NCBI RefSeq assembly: GCF_900066015.1
Contig: NZ_LN890655.1
Location: 930,001 to 994,000, forward strand
DNA from: Candidatus Promineifilum breve
Lineage (GTDB): Bacteria > Chloroflexota > Anaerolineae > Promineifilales > Promineifilaceae
Length of the DNA stretch: 64,000 bases
Direction: 5' to 3'
Shown here piece after piece: positions 1 to 8,867 of the stretch. Every line of letters starts with the position of its first letter. Within the stretch, counting starts at the first letter, position 1. The position numbers and the translations under genes are program-made. Below the pieces are notes generated by a model. The model was not told where the DNA came from, did not search any database, and saw nothing but the letters and a program-made list of their open reading frames with translations.

Positions 1-1632
1 GGCCAGCGCCGCGGCCGTGGCCAGGACGCGCTCGCCGAAGCCGCCAACGAACTGGGTCAATTCGGCGAACAGCCGCCGCTCGATTTGCAGGATGCGCTCC
101 TCGGCGTTGAGGATGAGCGTCTCGTACTCCTTCAGTTCGGGCGTGATGTAGCGCTCGGCGTTGGTCAGCGTTTGCTTGCGGATGAAATCGCCGGGCACGA
201 GCTTGGTGTTGGCGTGGGTCACTTCCAGGTAGTAGCCGAAAACCTTGTTGAAGCCGACCTTGAGCGACGGGATGCCCGTCCGCTCCCGTTCGCGCGGCTC
301 CAGTTCGGCCACCCATTCGCGGGCGTGGGCCGAGGTGTTGACCACGCCATCTAGTTCGGCTGAAAAACCGGGACGAATGAAGCCGCTGCGGTTCACGTTG
401 GCCGGGGGATCGTCGCGCAGCGCCCGGCCAATCGTCGCCACGACCTCGGCGCACGGGTCGAGGCGGGCCTCGGCCGCGCTGAGGGCCGGGACATCGGTAA
501 TAAGACCACGGACGCGGCCGACAGCCGCCAGCCCCAAACCGATCTGTTCCACGTCGCGCGGCGTGGCCCGGCCGCCCAGCACGCGGTTGATCAGCCGCTC
601 CAGGTCGGGCAAGCCCTTCAGCGCCGCCCGCAACTCGGCCCGCAGCCGGGCGTTGCCGGCCAACGTCTCTACCTGATCGAGCCGCCGGTCGATCGCATCA
701 CGATTCAATAGGGGTTGCGTCAGGCGTTGGCGTAGCAGCCGCGCGCCCATCGCCGTCACCGTCTTGTTCAGGATGGACAGCAGCGTCCCGTCGCGGCCGT
801 TGGTGTCGCTCTCGGTCAGTTCCAGGTTGCGCCGCGTGGCCTCGCTGAGGGCCATGTAGCCGTCGGTGGTGTAGGTCGTCAGCCGTTGCATCTGGCCCAC
901 GCTGCCGCGTTGCGTCTCTTGCAGGTAGTGGAGCATGGCCCCGGCGGCGCGGGTCGCCAGCGGCTTGTGCTCGATGCCGAAGGCGTCGAGTGTGGTCACG
1001 CCGAAGTGGCGCAGCAGCGTCTGGCGGGCCAGCCCCAGGTCGAAGCGGCGGGCGGGCAGCCGGCTGATGGTCTTGACGGCGGCAAAATCGACGGCCATTT
1101 CCTCGGCCACCAATAGCTCGACCGGGGCCAGGCGGGCCAATTCGCCGGCCAGGGCGCGCAGATCGGGCAGTTGGCCGGCGGCAAATTCGCCGGTGGTGAT
1201 GTCGGCGTAGGCCAGCCCGGCGCGGCCGTCGTCCAGCACGACGGCGGCCAGATAGTTGTTGCGCCCGGCCTCCAGCATCCCGGCCTCGACCACCGTGCCG
1301 GCGGTGAAGACGCGCACCACTTCGCGCGGCATCAGGCCGTTGACCAACTGGGTGCTGACCTGCTCGCACAGGGCGATCTTGTACCCCTTGGCGATGAGGC
1401 GGGCGATGTAGTTTTCGGCGGCGTGGTGGGGCACGCCGGCCATGGGCACGCGGTTTTCCTTGCCCATCGGCCGGCTGGTCAGCACCAGATCAAGCTCGCG
1501 GGCCACGGTGGCGGCGTCGTCGTCGAACGTCTCGTAGAAGTCGCCCATGCGAAAGAAGACGATGGCGTCCGGGTGCTGGGCGCGCACATCGAGGTATTGC
1601 TGGCGGCTAGGGGTGACGTGTTCGGCCGACAT
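1..1632 (-). CDS. mutS: DNA mismatch repair protein MutS, N-terminal part (cut by window edge)
   Basis: Mismatch-recognition ATPase of the MutSL repair pathway. The reverse strand reads open from an ATG at 1632 to base 1 without a stop, giving 544 codons. The start encodes MSAEHVTPSRQQYLD, followed by GDFYETF with the Phe-Tyr-Glu wedge motif at residues 32-34 that inserts at mismatches. Further on come RPMGKENRVPMAGVPHHA and CEQV, as in domain I and the connector of MutS. The mismatch-binding, connector and lever/clamp regions are present; the Walker ATPase and dimerisation region lie beyond the left edge. No obvious Shine-Dalgarno precedes the ATG. Identification by motif is firm; whether the gene is intact cannot be judged here. 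Confidence 0.93.
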   Translation of the reverse strand, partial: MSAEHVTPSRQQYLDVRAQHPDAIVFFRMGDFYETFDDDAATVARELDLVLTSRPMGKENRVPMAGVPHHAAENYIARLIAKGYKIALCEQVSTQLVNGLMPREVVRVFTAGTVVEAGMLEAGRNNYLAAVVLDDGRAGLAYADITTGEFAAGQLPDLRALAGELARLAPVELLVAEEMAVDFAAVKTISRLPARRFDLGLARQTLLRHFGVTTLDAFGIEHKPLATRAAGAMLHYLQETQRGSVGQMQRLTTYTTDGYMALSEATRRNLELTESDTNGRDGTLLSILNKTVTAMGARLLRQRLTQPLLNRDAIDRRLDQVETLAGNARLRAELRAALKGLPDLERLINRVLGGRATPRDVEQIGLGLAAVGRVRGLITDVPALSAAEARLDPCAEVVATIGRALRDDPPANVNRSGFIRPGFSAELDGVVNTSAHAREWVAELEPRERERTGIPSLKVGFNKVFGYYLEVTHANTKLVPGDFIRKQTLTNAERYITPELKEYETLILNAEERILQIERRLFAELTQFVGGFGERVLATAAALA

Positions 1633-1645
1633 AGTAAGAGAAGAG

Positions 1646-1787
1646 AATCCACAGATTACACAGATTACACAGATTTCACAGATTGATAAGAGGTATTATC
1701 CGCGGATTGGGCAGATTGGGCAGATTTCTTTTTATGCCGAACGCGGGGAGAATTTTTATCTGTGAAATCTGTGTAATCTGTGGATTT
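1646..1787. repeat. Intergenic long inverted repeat (CACAGATTA family)
   Basis: The left arm (about 1646-1683) is built from repeats of CACAGATTA/CACAGATTTCACAG, and the right arm (about 1759-1787) is its reverse complement. The loop of roughly 75 bases itself carries GGGCAGATT repeated twice. It fills the gap between mutS and the end of the threonine-synthase-like gene. Transcribed, it would form a long imperfect hairpin. It resembles in design, but not in sequence, the other hairpin elements in this window. Confidence 0.8.
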
Positions 1788-1794
1788 CTTATTC

Positions 1795-3069
1795 TTAAAC
1801 TGAGAGGTTATAGACCTCGTGAAGTGTTCGCTTAACAGCTTCCCAGGTGGGGGCCACGGGCGGCAGGGTCGGCGCGGGCAAGCCCTGATCCTTGAAGCCG
1901 GAGGAAGTCATCAGGCAGACCACCGGGCCATCGAAGCGCAGACCGGCCGCGGCCGCCTGGCGCAAGCCCGCTGCCCCGGCCGCGCCGGAGAATTCGGCCC
2001 ATAGCCCCTCGCGCCCCAGCGCCGTCTGCGCGGCGGCGATTTCGGTATCGGTCAGGGCCAGCGCCTCCCCTTCGCTCTCCTGCACGGCCAGCACGCCGCG
2101 ATAGCTGTTGGCCCCGACGACGATGCTATAGGCGGCGGTCGGGGCTTCATCGACCTGCACCACCGGCCGCCCGGCGGCCAATGCCGCCCGCAATGGCGCG
2201 CCCGCCGCCGGTTCGCAGGCGATCAGTTGCGGCGGCGGCCCCACCCCGGCCACGCGCTGCAAATCCTTGAAGCCCAGCCAGACGCCGTAGAGTAGCTCGG
2301 CGTAGGCCGTGGGCACGAAGACGGCCGCCGGCAGCCGGTCGCCCAACTGCCGGTAAAGCTCCCAGGCGATGGTCTTGTACCCCTCCGGGCCGAAGGGGTG
2401 GCCGGTGTGGGTGGCGGTGATGCTGCTAACGGGCATGTAGCCCGCCCGGTGGACGAGTTCAGCCATGAGGACGCGCCGCAATGGCCGGGGCAACGGCACG
2501 ATGGCCGCGCCATAGGCGGCCACCATGCGCAGCAGATGCGGCTCGGTGCCCTCGGTGATGAACAACACGCAGGGCAGCCCGGCGCGGGCAGCATAGGCCG
2601 CCGCCGCCGCGCCGTGGTTGCCCGACGAGGCCACGGCGATGCCCGGCGCGCCGCTGAGCACGGCCGAACTGACCGCGCACAGGTTCAGGCGATCCTTGTG
2701 GCTGCCGGTCGGATTGCGGCTTTCATCCTTTATGTAAACCTCGCCGTCGAAGCCGGCCCATTCGGCCAGATGTGGCGCGGCCACCAGCGGCGTGCCCCCC
2801 TCGCCCATCGACAGGCCGGGGGCCAGCGGCGGCAACAACTCCGCCCAACGCCATATGCCGGCGAAGGGGTCGCGGCCGAAGAAATCGGGCGGCGCGGCGG
2901 CATAGTCGTATTCCAACACCAGGGGGTATTGCAGATCGGCCGTGCTCGTTTGCGGGCAGCCCTCCAGCAGCGGCGGCCAGAGCGGATAGCGCAGCGACGG
3001 GTCGCCGAGCGAGCGTTGGGCGACGGCCAGCGATGGCGCGGGCCGGGTGGCGCGGGGTAGATAGCTCAT
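1795..3069 (-). CDS. Threonine-synthase-like PLP-dependent enzyme
   Basis: Fold-type II pyridoxal-phosphate enzyme, 424 aa, of the threonine synthase group (O-phosphohomoserine to threonine). The PLP lysine is K125 in NPTGSHKDR, and ASSGNHGAAAAAYAARAG is the phosphate/PLP-binding loop. A glycine-serine segment, MTSSGFKDQG, lies near the C-terminus. The N-terminal tail of about 85 residues before MGEGGTPL is typical of threonine synthases. The start at 3069 is chosen because its ATG overlaps the stop of the phosphatase gene (ATGA), which implies translational coupling. It is the last gene of a four-gene P450-SDR-phosphatase operon, so a specialised beta/gamma-replacing role rather than housekeeping threonine synthesis is possible. 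Confidence 0.8.
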   Translation of the reverse strand: MSYLPRATRPAPSLAVAQRSLGDPSLRYPLWPPLLEGCPQTSTADLQYPLVLEYDYAAAPPDFFGRDPFAGIWRWAELLPPLAPGLSMGEGGTPLVAAPHLAEWAGFDGEVYIKDESRNPTGSHKDRLNLCAVSSAVLSGAPGIAVASSGNHGAAAAAYAARAGLPCVLFITEGTEPHLLRMVAAYGAAIVPLPRPLRRVLMAELVHRAGYMPVSSITATHTGHPFGPEGYKTIAWELYRQLGDRLPAAVFVPTAYAELLYGVWLGFKDLQRVAGVGPPPQLIACEPAAGAPLRAALAAGRPVVQVDEAPTAAYSIVVGANSYRGVLAVQESEGEALALTDTEIAAAQTALGREGLWAEFSGAAGAAGLRQAAAAGLRFDGPVVCLMTSSGFKDQGLPAPTLPPVAPTWEAVKRTLHEVYNLSV

Positions 3070-3599
3070 TGTTTGACCTCGCCGGATTGGGTGCGGCCGT
3101 GCCACGCTTCCAGGCGGCGGCGGTGGCGATCCTCGAGTTTCACCAGCGGCCGGGCCTCTTTCATCAGGTCGCGGCACTCGTCGTAGGGCAACGCTTCGTG
3201 GCGCATCATGTAGGCGGCCACCAGCGTGGCCGACCGCCCGCGCCCCTTGGCGCAATGGACCAGCACGGTGCGGCCGTCCTCAATCTGTTCGTCGATCCAG
3301 TCCGCGCCTTCGCTCAGATACGGATCGGCCGGCACCGTGGCGTCGAGCACTTCCAGCCGGCGGTAGTTGATGCCGTGGCGGTCGTAGAAGGCGCGGTCGC
3401 CCTCGCGTTCGGCGCGCATGTCGAGCACGGCGGTGATGCCGTTGTCGAGCAGGAATTGATAGTCGCGCTCATACGTCGGCGCGCCGCCCAGCCACAGTTG
3501 CGGCCCGACCTTGTCGAACCAGCGATGGCCGCCGAGGCGTTCGTAGACGAAACGGATGAGCGGGTAGAACTTGTCAAAAAGCCAATGGAATGGATTCAT
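3066..3599 (-). CDS. Dual-specificity / tyrosine protein phosphatase family protein
   Basis: Cysteine-based phosphatase of 177 aa. The P-loop signature HCAKGRGRS (C116 nucleophile, R122) matches HCxxGxxRS. Asp residues in the LDATVPADPY stretch upstream are candidates for the general acid. The N-terminus MNPFHWLFDKFYPLIRFVYE is hydrophobic and amphipathic and could dock on the membrane, as in PTPMT1-like or bacterial DSP proteins acting on phospholipids or phosphoproteins. The ATG lies one base after the SDR stop, and the stop overlaps the next start, so the gene sits tightly inside the operon. The family is clear; the substrate is unknown. Confidence 0.83.
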   Translation of the reverse strand: MNPFHWLFDKFYPLIRFVYERLGGHRWFDKVGPQLWLGGAPTYERDYQFLLDNGITAVLDMRAEREGDRAFYDRHGINYRRLEVLDATVPADPYLSEGADWIDEQIEDGRTVLVHCAKGRGRSATLVAAYMMRHEALPYDECRDLMKEARPLVKLEDRHRRRLEAWHGRTQSGEVKQ

Positions 3600-3600
3600 A

Positions 3601-4593
3601 TTATGCGGGCCGGGCGGCCAATTGGGCGGCGATGATGCGGTCGGTCAGGGCCTCGAACGCGGCATCGACCGTCTGCCGCTCGGGGTGAGCGTCGTACCAG
3701 GCGACGATCTCCCGTGCGCCCTCGGCGAAGGGGATTTCGGCCCGGAAGTCGGGCACGATGGTCCGGATTTTGCTGTTGTCGAAGATAGAGCAATGGGATT
3801 TGTCGCCCAACAGGCTATCGCCCCAACCGGGGTCAAAGCGGGCCACCGTGTCGGAGGGCACGTGGACGATGTGGGGTTCCACGCCGGCGGCGGCGGCCAG
3901 TTGGCGGGCGATGTCATTCCACGACAGCCATTCATCGCCGGTGATGTGATACGCCTCGCCCAGCGCGCGCGGCTCCCCCAGCAGCCCCAGAAAGGCGCGG
4001 GCGAAGTCGCGGTGGTGGGTCAGCGTCCACAAGGACGTGCCGTCGCCGTGGACGAGGAGAGGCTTGCCGCGCCGCAGCCGGTCGAGGGCGCTGTAGCCAC
4101 CGTGGAAGGGCAGCAGCGTGCGGTCGTAGGTGTGGGACGGCCGCACGATGGTGACGGGCAAGTCCCCATCCCGGTGCGCGGCCAGCAGCAGCTCCTCGCA
4201 GGCGATCTTGTTGCGTGAGTACTGCCAGAACGGGTTATCGAGCGGCGTTGCCTCGGTGATGGGCAGGCGCGCCGGCGGCTTCTGGTAGGCCGAGGCGGAA
4301 CTGATGAAGACGAATTGCCCCACCCGACCGCGCAACAGGGCCAGATCGGTGGCGATGTGGTCGGGCGTGAAGGCGATCCAGTCGACCACCACGTCAAAAT
4401 GGTGGTCGCCCAGCGCGGCGGCGGCCGAAGCGGGGTCGCGGATGTCGCCGTTCAGGATATGGGCCGCGGCGGGGATGGGGCGCGTGGCCGTCCGGCCACG
4501 GTTGAGCAGATAGAGATCGATGCCGCGCTCCACGGCCAGCGCCGTGCAGGCCGAACTGATGATGCCGCTGCCGCCGATAAATAGCACTTTCAA
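3601..4593 (-). CDS. NAD-dependent epimerase/dehydratase (extended SDR) family protein
   Basis: Rossmann-fold protein of 330 aa beginning MKVLFIGGSGIISSACT, a GxxGxxS variant of the extended-SDR NAD(P) motif. An FISSASAY segment occupies the catalytic Ser region. The usual YxxxK appears to be represented by YSRNKIACEELL. The C-terminal part carries ITGDEWLSWNDIARQLA, typical of NAD-dependent epimerases and related reductases. The start is TTG at 4593 with GGAGAG about 8 nt upstream. It begins 18 nt after the P450 stop and ends 1 nt before the phosphatase start, so it is co-transcribed. The substrate cannot be assigned from sequence. Confidence 0.8.
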   Translation of the reverse strand: MKVLFIGGSGIISSACTALAVERGIDLYLLNRGRTATRPIPAAAHILNGDIRDPASAAAALGDHHFDVVVDWIAFTPDHIATDLALLRGRVGQFVFISSASAYQKPPARLPITEATPLDNPFWQYSRNKIACEELLLAAHRDGDLPVTIVRPSHTYDRTLLPFHGGYSALDRLRRGKPLLVHGDGTSLWTLTHHRDFARAFLGLLGEPRALGEAYHITGDEWLSWNDIARQLAAAAGVEPHIVHVPSDTVARFDPGWGDSLLGDKSHCSIFDNSKIRTIVPDFRAEIPFAEGAREIVAWYDAHPERQTVDAAFEALTDRIIAAQLAARPA

Positions 4594-4611
4594 GGTTTCA
4601 CTCTCCGGGAA

Positions 4612-5934
4612 TCAATGGCGTCTTTCGACGAAGACCTGGATGCCGTCGCGCGGCCGCAGGGTGACCAGCGCGTGTTCCTCCACCGGCTCGGCCGACACGC
4701 GCCGCAGCCGGTAGCAGCCGGCAATGGCCGGGATGATGATCAGGCTTTCCATGATGGCGAAATTATTGCCGATGCACTGCCGCGCGCCGCCGCCGAAGGG
4801 GAAGTAGGCGAAGCGCGGCCGGGCGGCAATGCGCTCCGGGGTGAAGCGCTCCGGGTCGAAGCGCTCCGGCTCGTCCCAGAAGGCGGGGTGGCGGTGCATG
4901 GTGTAGGGACTCATGGCGATGATCGATTGGGCGGGGATGTAGTAGCCGCCGATCTCGTCGTCGCCCAGGGCGCGGCGGCTGAGCGACCAGGCCGACGGGT
5001 AGAGCCGCAGCGCTTCCTGGATGACCTTGTCGGTGTAGACCAGCCGGGGGAAGTCGGCCACGTCGGGGATGCGCCCGTCGAGCACACTGTCGATCTCCGC
5101 CTCCAGTTGGACGACGACGTCGGGGTTCTGGTCGAGCAAATACCACGTCCAACTGAGCGTGTTGGCCGTGGTCTCGTGCCCGGCCACCAGCAGCGACATG
5201 ACTTCGTCGCGTACCTGCCGATCGGGCATGGGGCTGCCGTCGTCGTAGCGGGCATCCAGCAGCATGGTCAGCAAGTCATCGCTGTGCCGTTCGGGATGCC
5301 GGCGGCGGTCATTGATGATGTCGTAGACGATGCCGTCGAGCAGATCGATGGCCGCCCGCACTTTGCGATGGCGCGGCTTGCCGATGGTCGTCATCGTGTT
5401 CATCGCCTCGCCGATTTCGCCCGCCTGCTCGGTGATGTCGAAGCCGAAGAGCGATTCGGTCACGATGTCGAGCGTCAGATGCATCATCTCGGCGGCGATG
5501 TTGATCGGCCGGCCTTCGTCGGCCGCCGCGCCCAGCCGGGCCAACGTGCGCCCCACGGCCTGTTGCATCAACTCGGCGAAGATGGGCAGGCTATGGCGGT
5601 GAAAGGCAGGCTGGATCAGGCGGCGCTGCTCGCGCCAGAGCGGGTTTTCGCTGGTCAGCAAGCCCTGGCCCGTCAGCGATTCCAGAATATATTTGTTCAG
5701 GTGGGTATCTTTGTTGTAATTCTGGCCGTTGGCTTGCAGGACGTGGCGAATGTAGTCGGGATGATTGATCAAATAGGCCGGCTCCAGGCTGGAGCGGTAT
5801 TGGACAATATCGCCATAGGTCTGCGTCAGCCACAGAAAAAAGCGCAGTGGGTTGCGAATCTCTTCCCGGCCACCCATGCCCATGCCCGCGCTGGGGGGAT
5901 GCTTAAGGGTGACAGGCTCCGTTCCTTGCATCAT
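4612..5934 (-). CDS. Cytochrome P450
   Basis: Soluble haem-thiolate monooxygenase of 440 aa. The oxygen-binding helix I motif is AGHETTANT, the helix K motif EALR precedes LYPSAWSLSRRA, and the haem ligand loop FPFGGGARQCIG puts the cysteine at about residue 387. There is no fused reductase domain, and no ferredoxin or reductase gene is adjacent. The start is one of two consecutive ATGs (5934 or 5931), preceded by AGAGG at 7-nt spacing. It is the promoter-proximal gene of the four-gene minus-strand operon. Sequence style (HxxTANTLSW, acidic helix K loop) is that of CYP102/CYP110-like bacterial fatty-acid or terpenoid hydroxylases; the substrate is unknown. Confidence 0.92.
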   Translation of the reverse strand: MMQGTEPVTLKHPPSAGMGMGGREEIRNPLRFFLWLTQTYGDIVQYRSSLEPAYLINHPDYIRHVLQANGQNYNKDTHLNKYILESLTGQGLLTSENPLWREQRRLIQPAFHRHSLPIFAELMQQAVGRTLARLGAAADEGRPINIAAEMMHLTLDIVTESLFGFDITEQAGEIGEAMNTMTTIGKPRHRKVRAAIDLLDGIVYDIINDRRRHPERHSDDLLTMLLDARYDDGSPMPDRQVRDEVMSLLVAGHETTANTLSWTWYLLDQNPDVVVQLEAEIDSVLDGRIPDVADFPRLVYTDKVIQEALRLYPSAWSLSRRALGDDEIGGYYIPAQSIIAMSPYTMHRHPAFWDEPERFDPERFTPERIAARPRFAYFPFGGGARQCIGNNFAIMESLIIIPAIAGCYRLRRVSAEPVEEHALVTLRPRDGIQVFVERRH

Positions 5935-5979
5935 CGTTGGTCCTCTGCCGGCCTCATTGACAGGCGCCGCACAGCCATC

Positions 5980-6009
5980 ATTATGAAGTAATCCGGCCAT
6001 AATAGGCAA
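5980..6009 (-). promoter_or_regulatory. Candidate promoter of the P450 operon
   Basis: On the minus strand, TTGCCT (6004-6009) and CATAAT (5980-5985) are separated by 18 bases and lie about 45 bases before the P450 start. The match to sigma-70 boxes is partial. Confidence 0.4.
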
Positions 6010-6040
6010 ATGGTGACGTTTCCAGACCTCTGAAATGGGC

Positions 6041-6046
6041 TATAAT
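6041..6046 (+). promoter_or_regulatory. Candidate -10 box upstream of acnA
   Basis: TATAAT occurs about 118 bases before the aconitase start. TTTCCA at 6019-6024, 16 bases upstream, could serve as a weak -35. The divergent P450 promoter lies immediately alongside. The leader of about 110 nt holds no recognised riboswitch or IRE-like hairpin that I can see. Confidence 0.4.
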
Positions 6047-6164
6047 TGCCTCGCTTCAATCATACCATACGCGGCGCAAGGGCCGAAAGGTGCATTCTAC
6101 TACAAAGGTCGCTACGTGATTTCACACAAGATTGCCCAGCGACACCATCGACGTGAGGAGAACC

Positions 6165-8864
6165 ATGACCACTCGTTTGTTTGATAGCTTTGGCGCGCGG
6201 GCCAAGCTCAAGGGTACGGATTACCACTATTACCGCCTGGACAAATTGTCGCGTCTGGCCGACGTTGATCGTCTGCCCTTCTCGATCAAAATCCTGTTGG
6301 AAGCCCTGTTGCGGTCGGCCGACGGCTACGAGGTGATGCCCGCCGACGTGGAGCGGCTGGCCCGCTGGTCGCCGCAGATGGGCGCGTCGTTCGAGATTCC
6401 CTTCAAGCCCGGCCGCGTCATCCTGCAAGATTTCACCGGCGTGCCCGCGGTGGTCGATCTGGCGGCCATGCGCGCGGCGATGGCCCGCCTGGGGGGCAAG
6501 CCCAGCCGCATCAACCCCATCGTGCCCGTCGATCTGGTCATCGACCATTCGGTGCAGGTCGATCAATTCGGCTCGGCCTTCGCCCTGTTCTACAACGCCG
6601 AGCGCGAGTTCGAGCGCAACCGCGAACGGTACGAGTTCCTAAAATGGGGCCAGGCGGCGTTCGAGAACTTCCGCGTTGTGCCGCCGGCCACCGGCATCGT
6701 CCATCAGGTCAATCTGGAATATCTGGGCCAGGTGGTGATGAGCAAGCCGGAGGGCGACGACCGCGTGGCCTTCCCCGATAGCCTGGTCGGCACCGATTCG
6801 CACACGACGATGATCAACGGCCTGGGCGTGCTGGGCTGGGGCGTGGGCGGCATCGAGGCCGAGGCGGTCATGCTCGGCCAGCCGATCTACATGCTGGCTC
6901 CGGCCGTCGTCGGCGTGCGCCTCGTGGGCAGCCTGCCCGAAGGGGCCACGGCCACCGACCTCGTCCTGCGCATCACCGAAATGCTGCGCAAGAAGGGCGT
7001 CGTCGGCAAGTTCGTCGAATATTTCGGCCCCGGCCTCGGCAACATGACCCTGGCCGACCGGGCGACCATCGCCAATATGTGCCCGGAATATGGGGCCACG
7101 GTCGGCTTCTTCCCCGTCGATGACGAGACGCTCAACTATCTGCGCAATACCGGCCGCCCGGCGGCGCTGGTCGATCTGGTTGAGCGTTACACCAAGGAGC
7201 AGGGCCTCTTCCGCACCGAGACTACGCCCGACCCCGAATTCAGCGACATGGTGGAACTCGACCTGGCGACCATTGAGCCGAGTCTGGCCGGGCCGAAGCT
7301 GCCCCAGGATCGCATCGCCCTCAAGCACATGAAGGAGACGTTCCGCCAGCATCTGGTAGCCCCGGTGGGGCCGCGCGGCTTCGGGCTGACCGAGGAAGAT
7401 CTGGGGCGCACGGCCGAAGTCGCCAACGGCCACACAACGGCCATCGGCCACGGCGCGGTGGTCATCGCCGCCATCACCAGCTGCACCAATACGTCGAACC
7501 CCAGCGTCATGCTGGCCGCCGGGCTGCTGGCGAAAAAGGCGGTCGAGGCCGGGCTGACCGTGCCGCCCTATGTGAAGACCAGCCTGGCCCCCGGCTCGCG
7601 GGTGGTCGAGGATTATCTGAAGCGCGCCGGGCTGCTGCCCTATCTGGAGCAACTGGGCTTCCACATCGTCGGCTTCGGCTGCACGACGTGCATCGGCAAC
7701 TCCGGCCCGCTGCCGGATGAGGTCAGCCAGGCCATTCAGGACGGCCAACTGGTCGTCTCGTCGGTGCTCAGCGGCAATCGCAACTTCGAGGGGCGCGTCC
7801 ATCCCGACACGCGCAGCAACTATCTGGCCTCGCCGCCGCTGGTGGTGGCCTATGCCCTGGCCGGGCGCACCGACCTCGATATGTACAATGAACCCATCGG
7901 CACTGGCGAGGATGGGCGGCCGGTGTATCTGCAAGAAATCTGGCCCAGCAACGCCGAGATCAAGCGCGTCATGGCCGAAGCGCTGACGCCGGAGATGTTC
8001 ACCGAGCAGTACGGCAACGCCTTCACCGGCAACGAGATGTGGAACCTGATCCCCACAAGCGGCGGCGAACTGTACAAATGGGATCATTCCTCCACCTACA
8101 TCCAGGAGCCGCCGTTCTTTGCCGGGCTGGCGCGTGAGGTGAAGCCCATTACCGACATCAAGGGGGCGCGCGTGCTGGTCAAGGTCGGCGATTCGATCAC
8201 CACCGACCACATCTCGCCGGCCGGTTCCATCTCGCGCACCAGCCCGGCGGCCTACTACCTGATGAATCAGGACGTGGAGCCGCGCGAGTTCAACTCCTAC
8301 GGCTCGCGGCGCGGCAATGACCGGGTGATGACCCGCGGCACGTTCGCCAACATTCGCCTGCGCAACCAGATGGCCCCCGGCACCGAGGGCGGCATGACCA
8401 CCTATCTGCCCACCGGTGAAGTGATGAGCATCTTCCAGGCCTCGCTGAAGTACAAGGAGAGCGGCACGCCCCTGGTGGCGCTGGCCGGGCACGAATACGG
8501 CACGGGCAGCTCGCGCGACTGGGCGGCCAAGGGGCCGCTGCTGCTGGGCATCCGCCTGGTCATCGCCGAGAGCTTCGAGCGCATCCACCGTAGCAATCTG
8601 GTCGGCATGGGTATCCTGCCCTTGCAATACCGGCCGGGCGAGAACGCGCAGACGCTGGGCCTTGACGGCAACGAAATCTACTCCACGGTCGGGCTGACCG
8701 ACGAATTGCAGCCGGGGCAGGCGGTCACCGTCCGCGCCGAGTTCGCCGACGGCCGGATCAGCACCTTCGAGACCATCTGCCGCATCGATACGCCGGTGGA
8801 AGTGGACTACTATCGCAATGGCGGTATCCTCCATACTGTGTTGCGCCACTTCCTGGCGGAGTAA
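6165..8864 (+). CDS. acnA: Aconitate hydratase A
   Basis: TCA-cycle enzyme interconverting citrate and isocitrate with a 4Fe-4S cluster, 899 aa, as expected for the AcnA/IRP type. Cluster cysteines are visible at about residue 440 ([10 protein letters not shown]) and residues 506 and 509 ([13 protein letters not shown]). The C-terminal swivel domain carries [12 protein letters not shown], and [20 protein letters not shown] is the N-terminal hallmark. The ATG at 6165 is preferred over an in-frame start 33 bases upstream because GAGGAG lies just before it. A lipoprotein gene follows after 3 nt, probably in the same transcript. Confidence 0.96.
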   Translation: MTTRLFDSFGARAKLKGTDYHYYRLDKLSRLADVDRLPFSIKILLEALLRSADGYEVMPADVERLARWSPQMGASFEIPFKPGRVILQDFTGVPAVVDLAAMRAAMARLGGKPSRINPIVPVDLVIDHSVQVDQFGSAFALFYNAEREFERNRERYEFLKWGQAAFENFRVVPPATGIVHQVNLEYLGQVVMSKPEGDDRVAFPDSLVGTDSHTTMINGLGVLGWGVGGIEAEAVMLGQPIYMLAPAVVGVRLVGSLPEGATATDLVLRITEMLRKKGVVGKFVEYFGPGLGNMTLADRATIANMCPEYGATVGFFPVDDETLNYLRNTGRPAALVDLVERYTKEQGLFRTETTPDPEFSDMVELDLATIEPSLAGPKLPQDRIALKHMKETFRQHLVAPVGPRGFGLTEEDLGRTAEVANGHTTAIGHGAVVIAAITSCTNTSNPSVMLAAGLLAKKAVEAGLTVPPYVKTSLAPGSRVVEDYLKRAGLLPYLEQLGFHIVGFGCTTCIGNSGPLPDEVSQAIQDGQLVVSSVLSGNRNFEGRVHPDTRSNYLASPPLVVAYALAGRTDLDMYNEPIGTGEDGRPVYLQEIWPSNAEIKRVMAEALTPEMFTEQYGNAFTGNEMWNLIPTSGGELYKWDHSSTYIQEPPFFAGLAREVKPITDIKGARVLVKVGDSITTDHISPAGSISRTSPAAYYLMNQDVEPREFNSYGSRRGNDRVMTRGTFANIRLRNQMAPGTEGGMTTYLPTGEVMSIFQASLKYKESGTPLVALAGHEYGTGSSRDWAAKGPLLLGIRLVIAESFERIHRSNLVGMGILPLQYRPGENAQTLGLDGNEIYSTVGLTDELQPGQAVTVRAEFADGRISTFETICRIDTPVEVDYYRNGGILHTVLRHFLAE

Positions 8865-8867
8865 TAA

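Noticed and set aside
6639-8849. Long open frame (about 736 codons) on the strand opposite acnA
   Set aside because: It is a reverse-frame shadow produced by high GC at third codon positions; the acnA frame carries all aconitase motifs.
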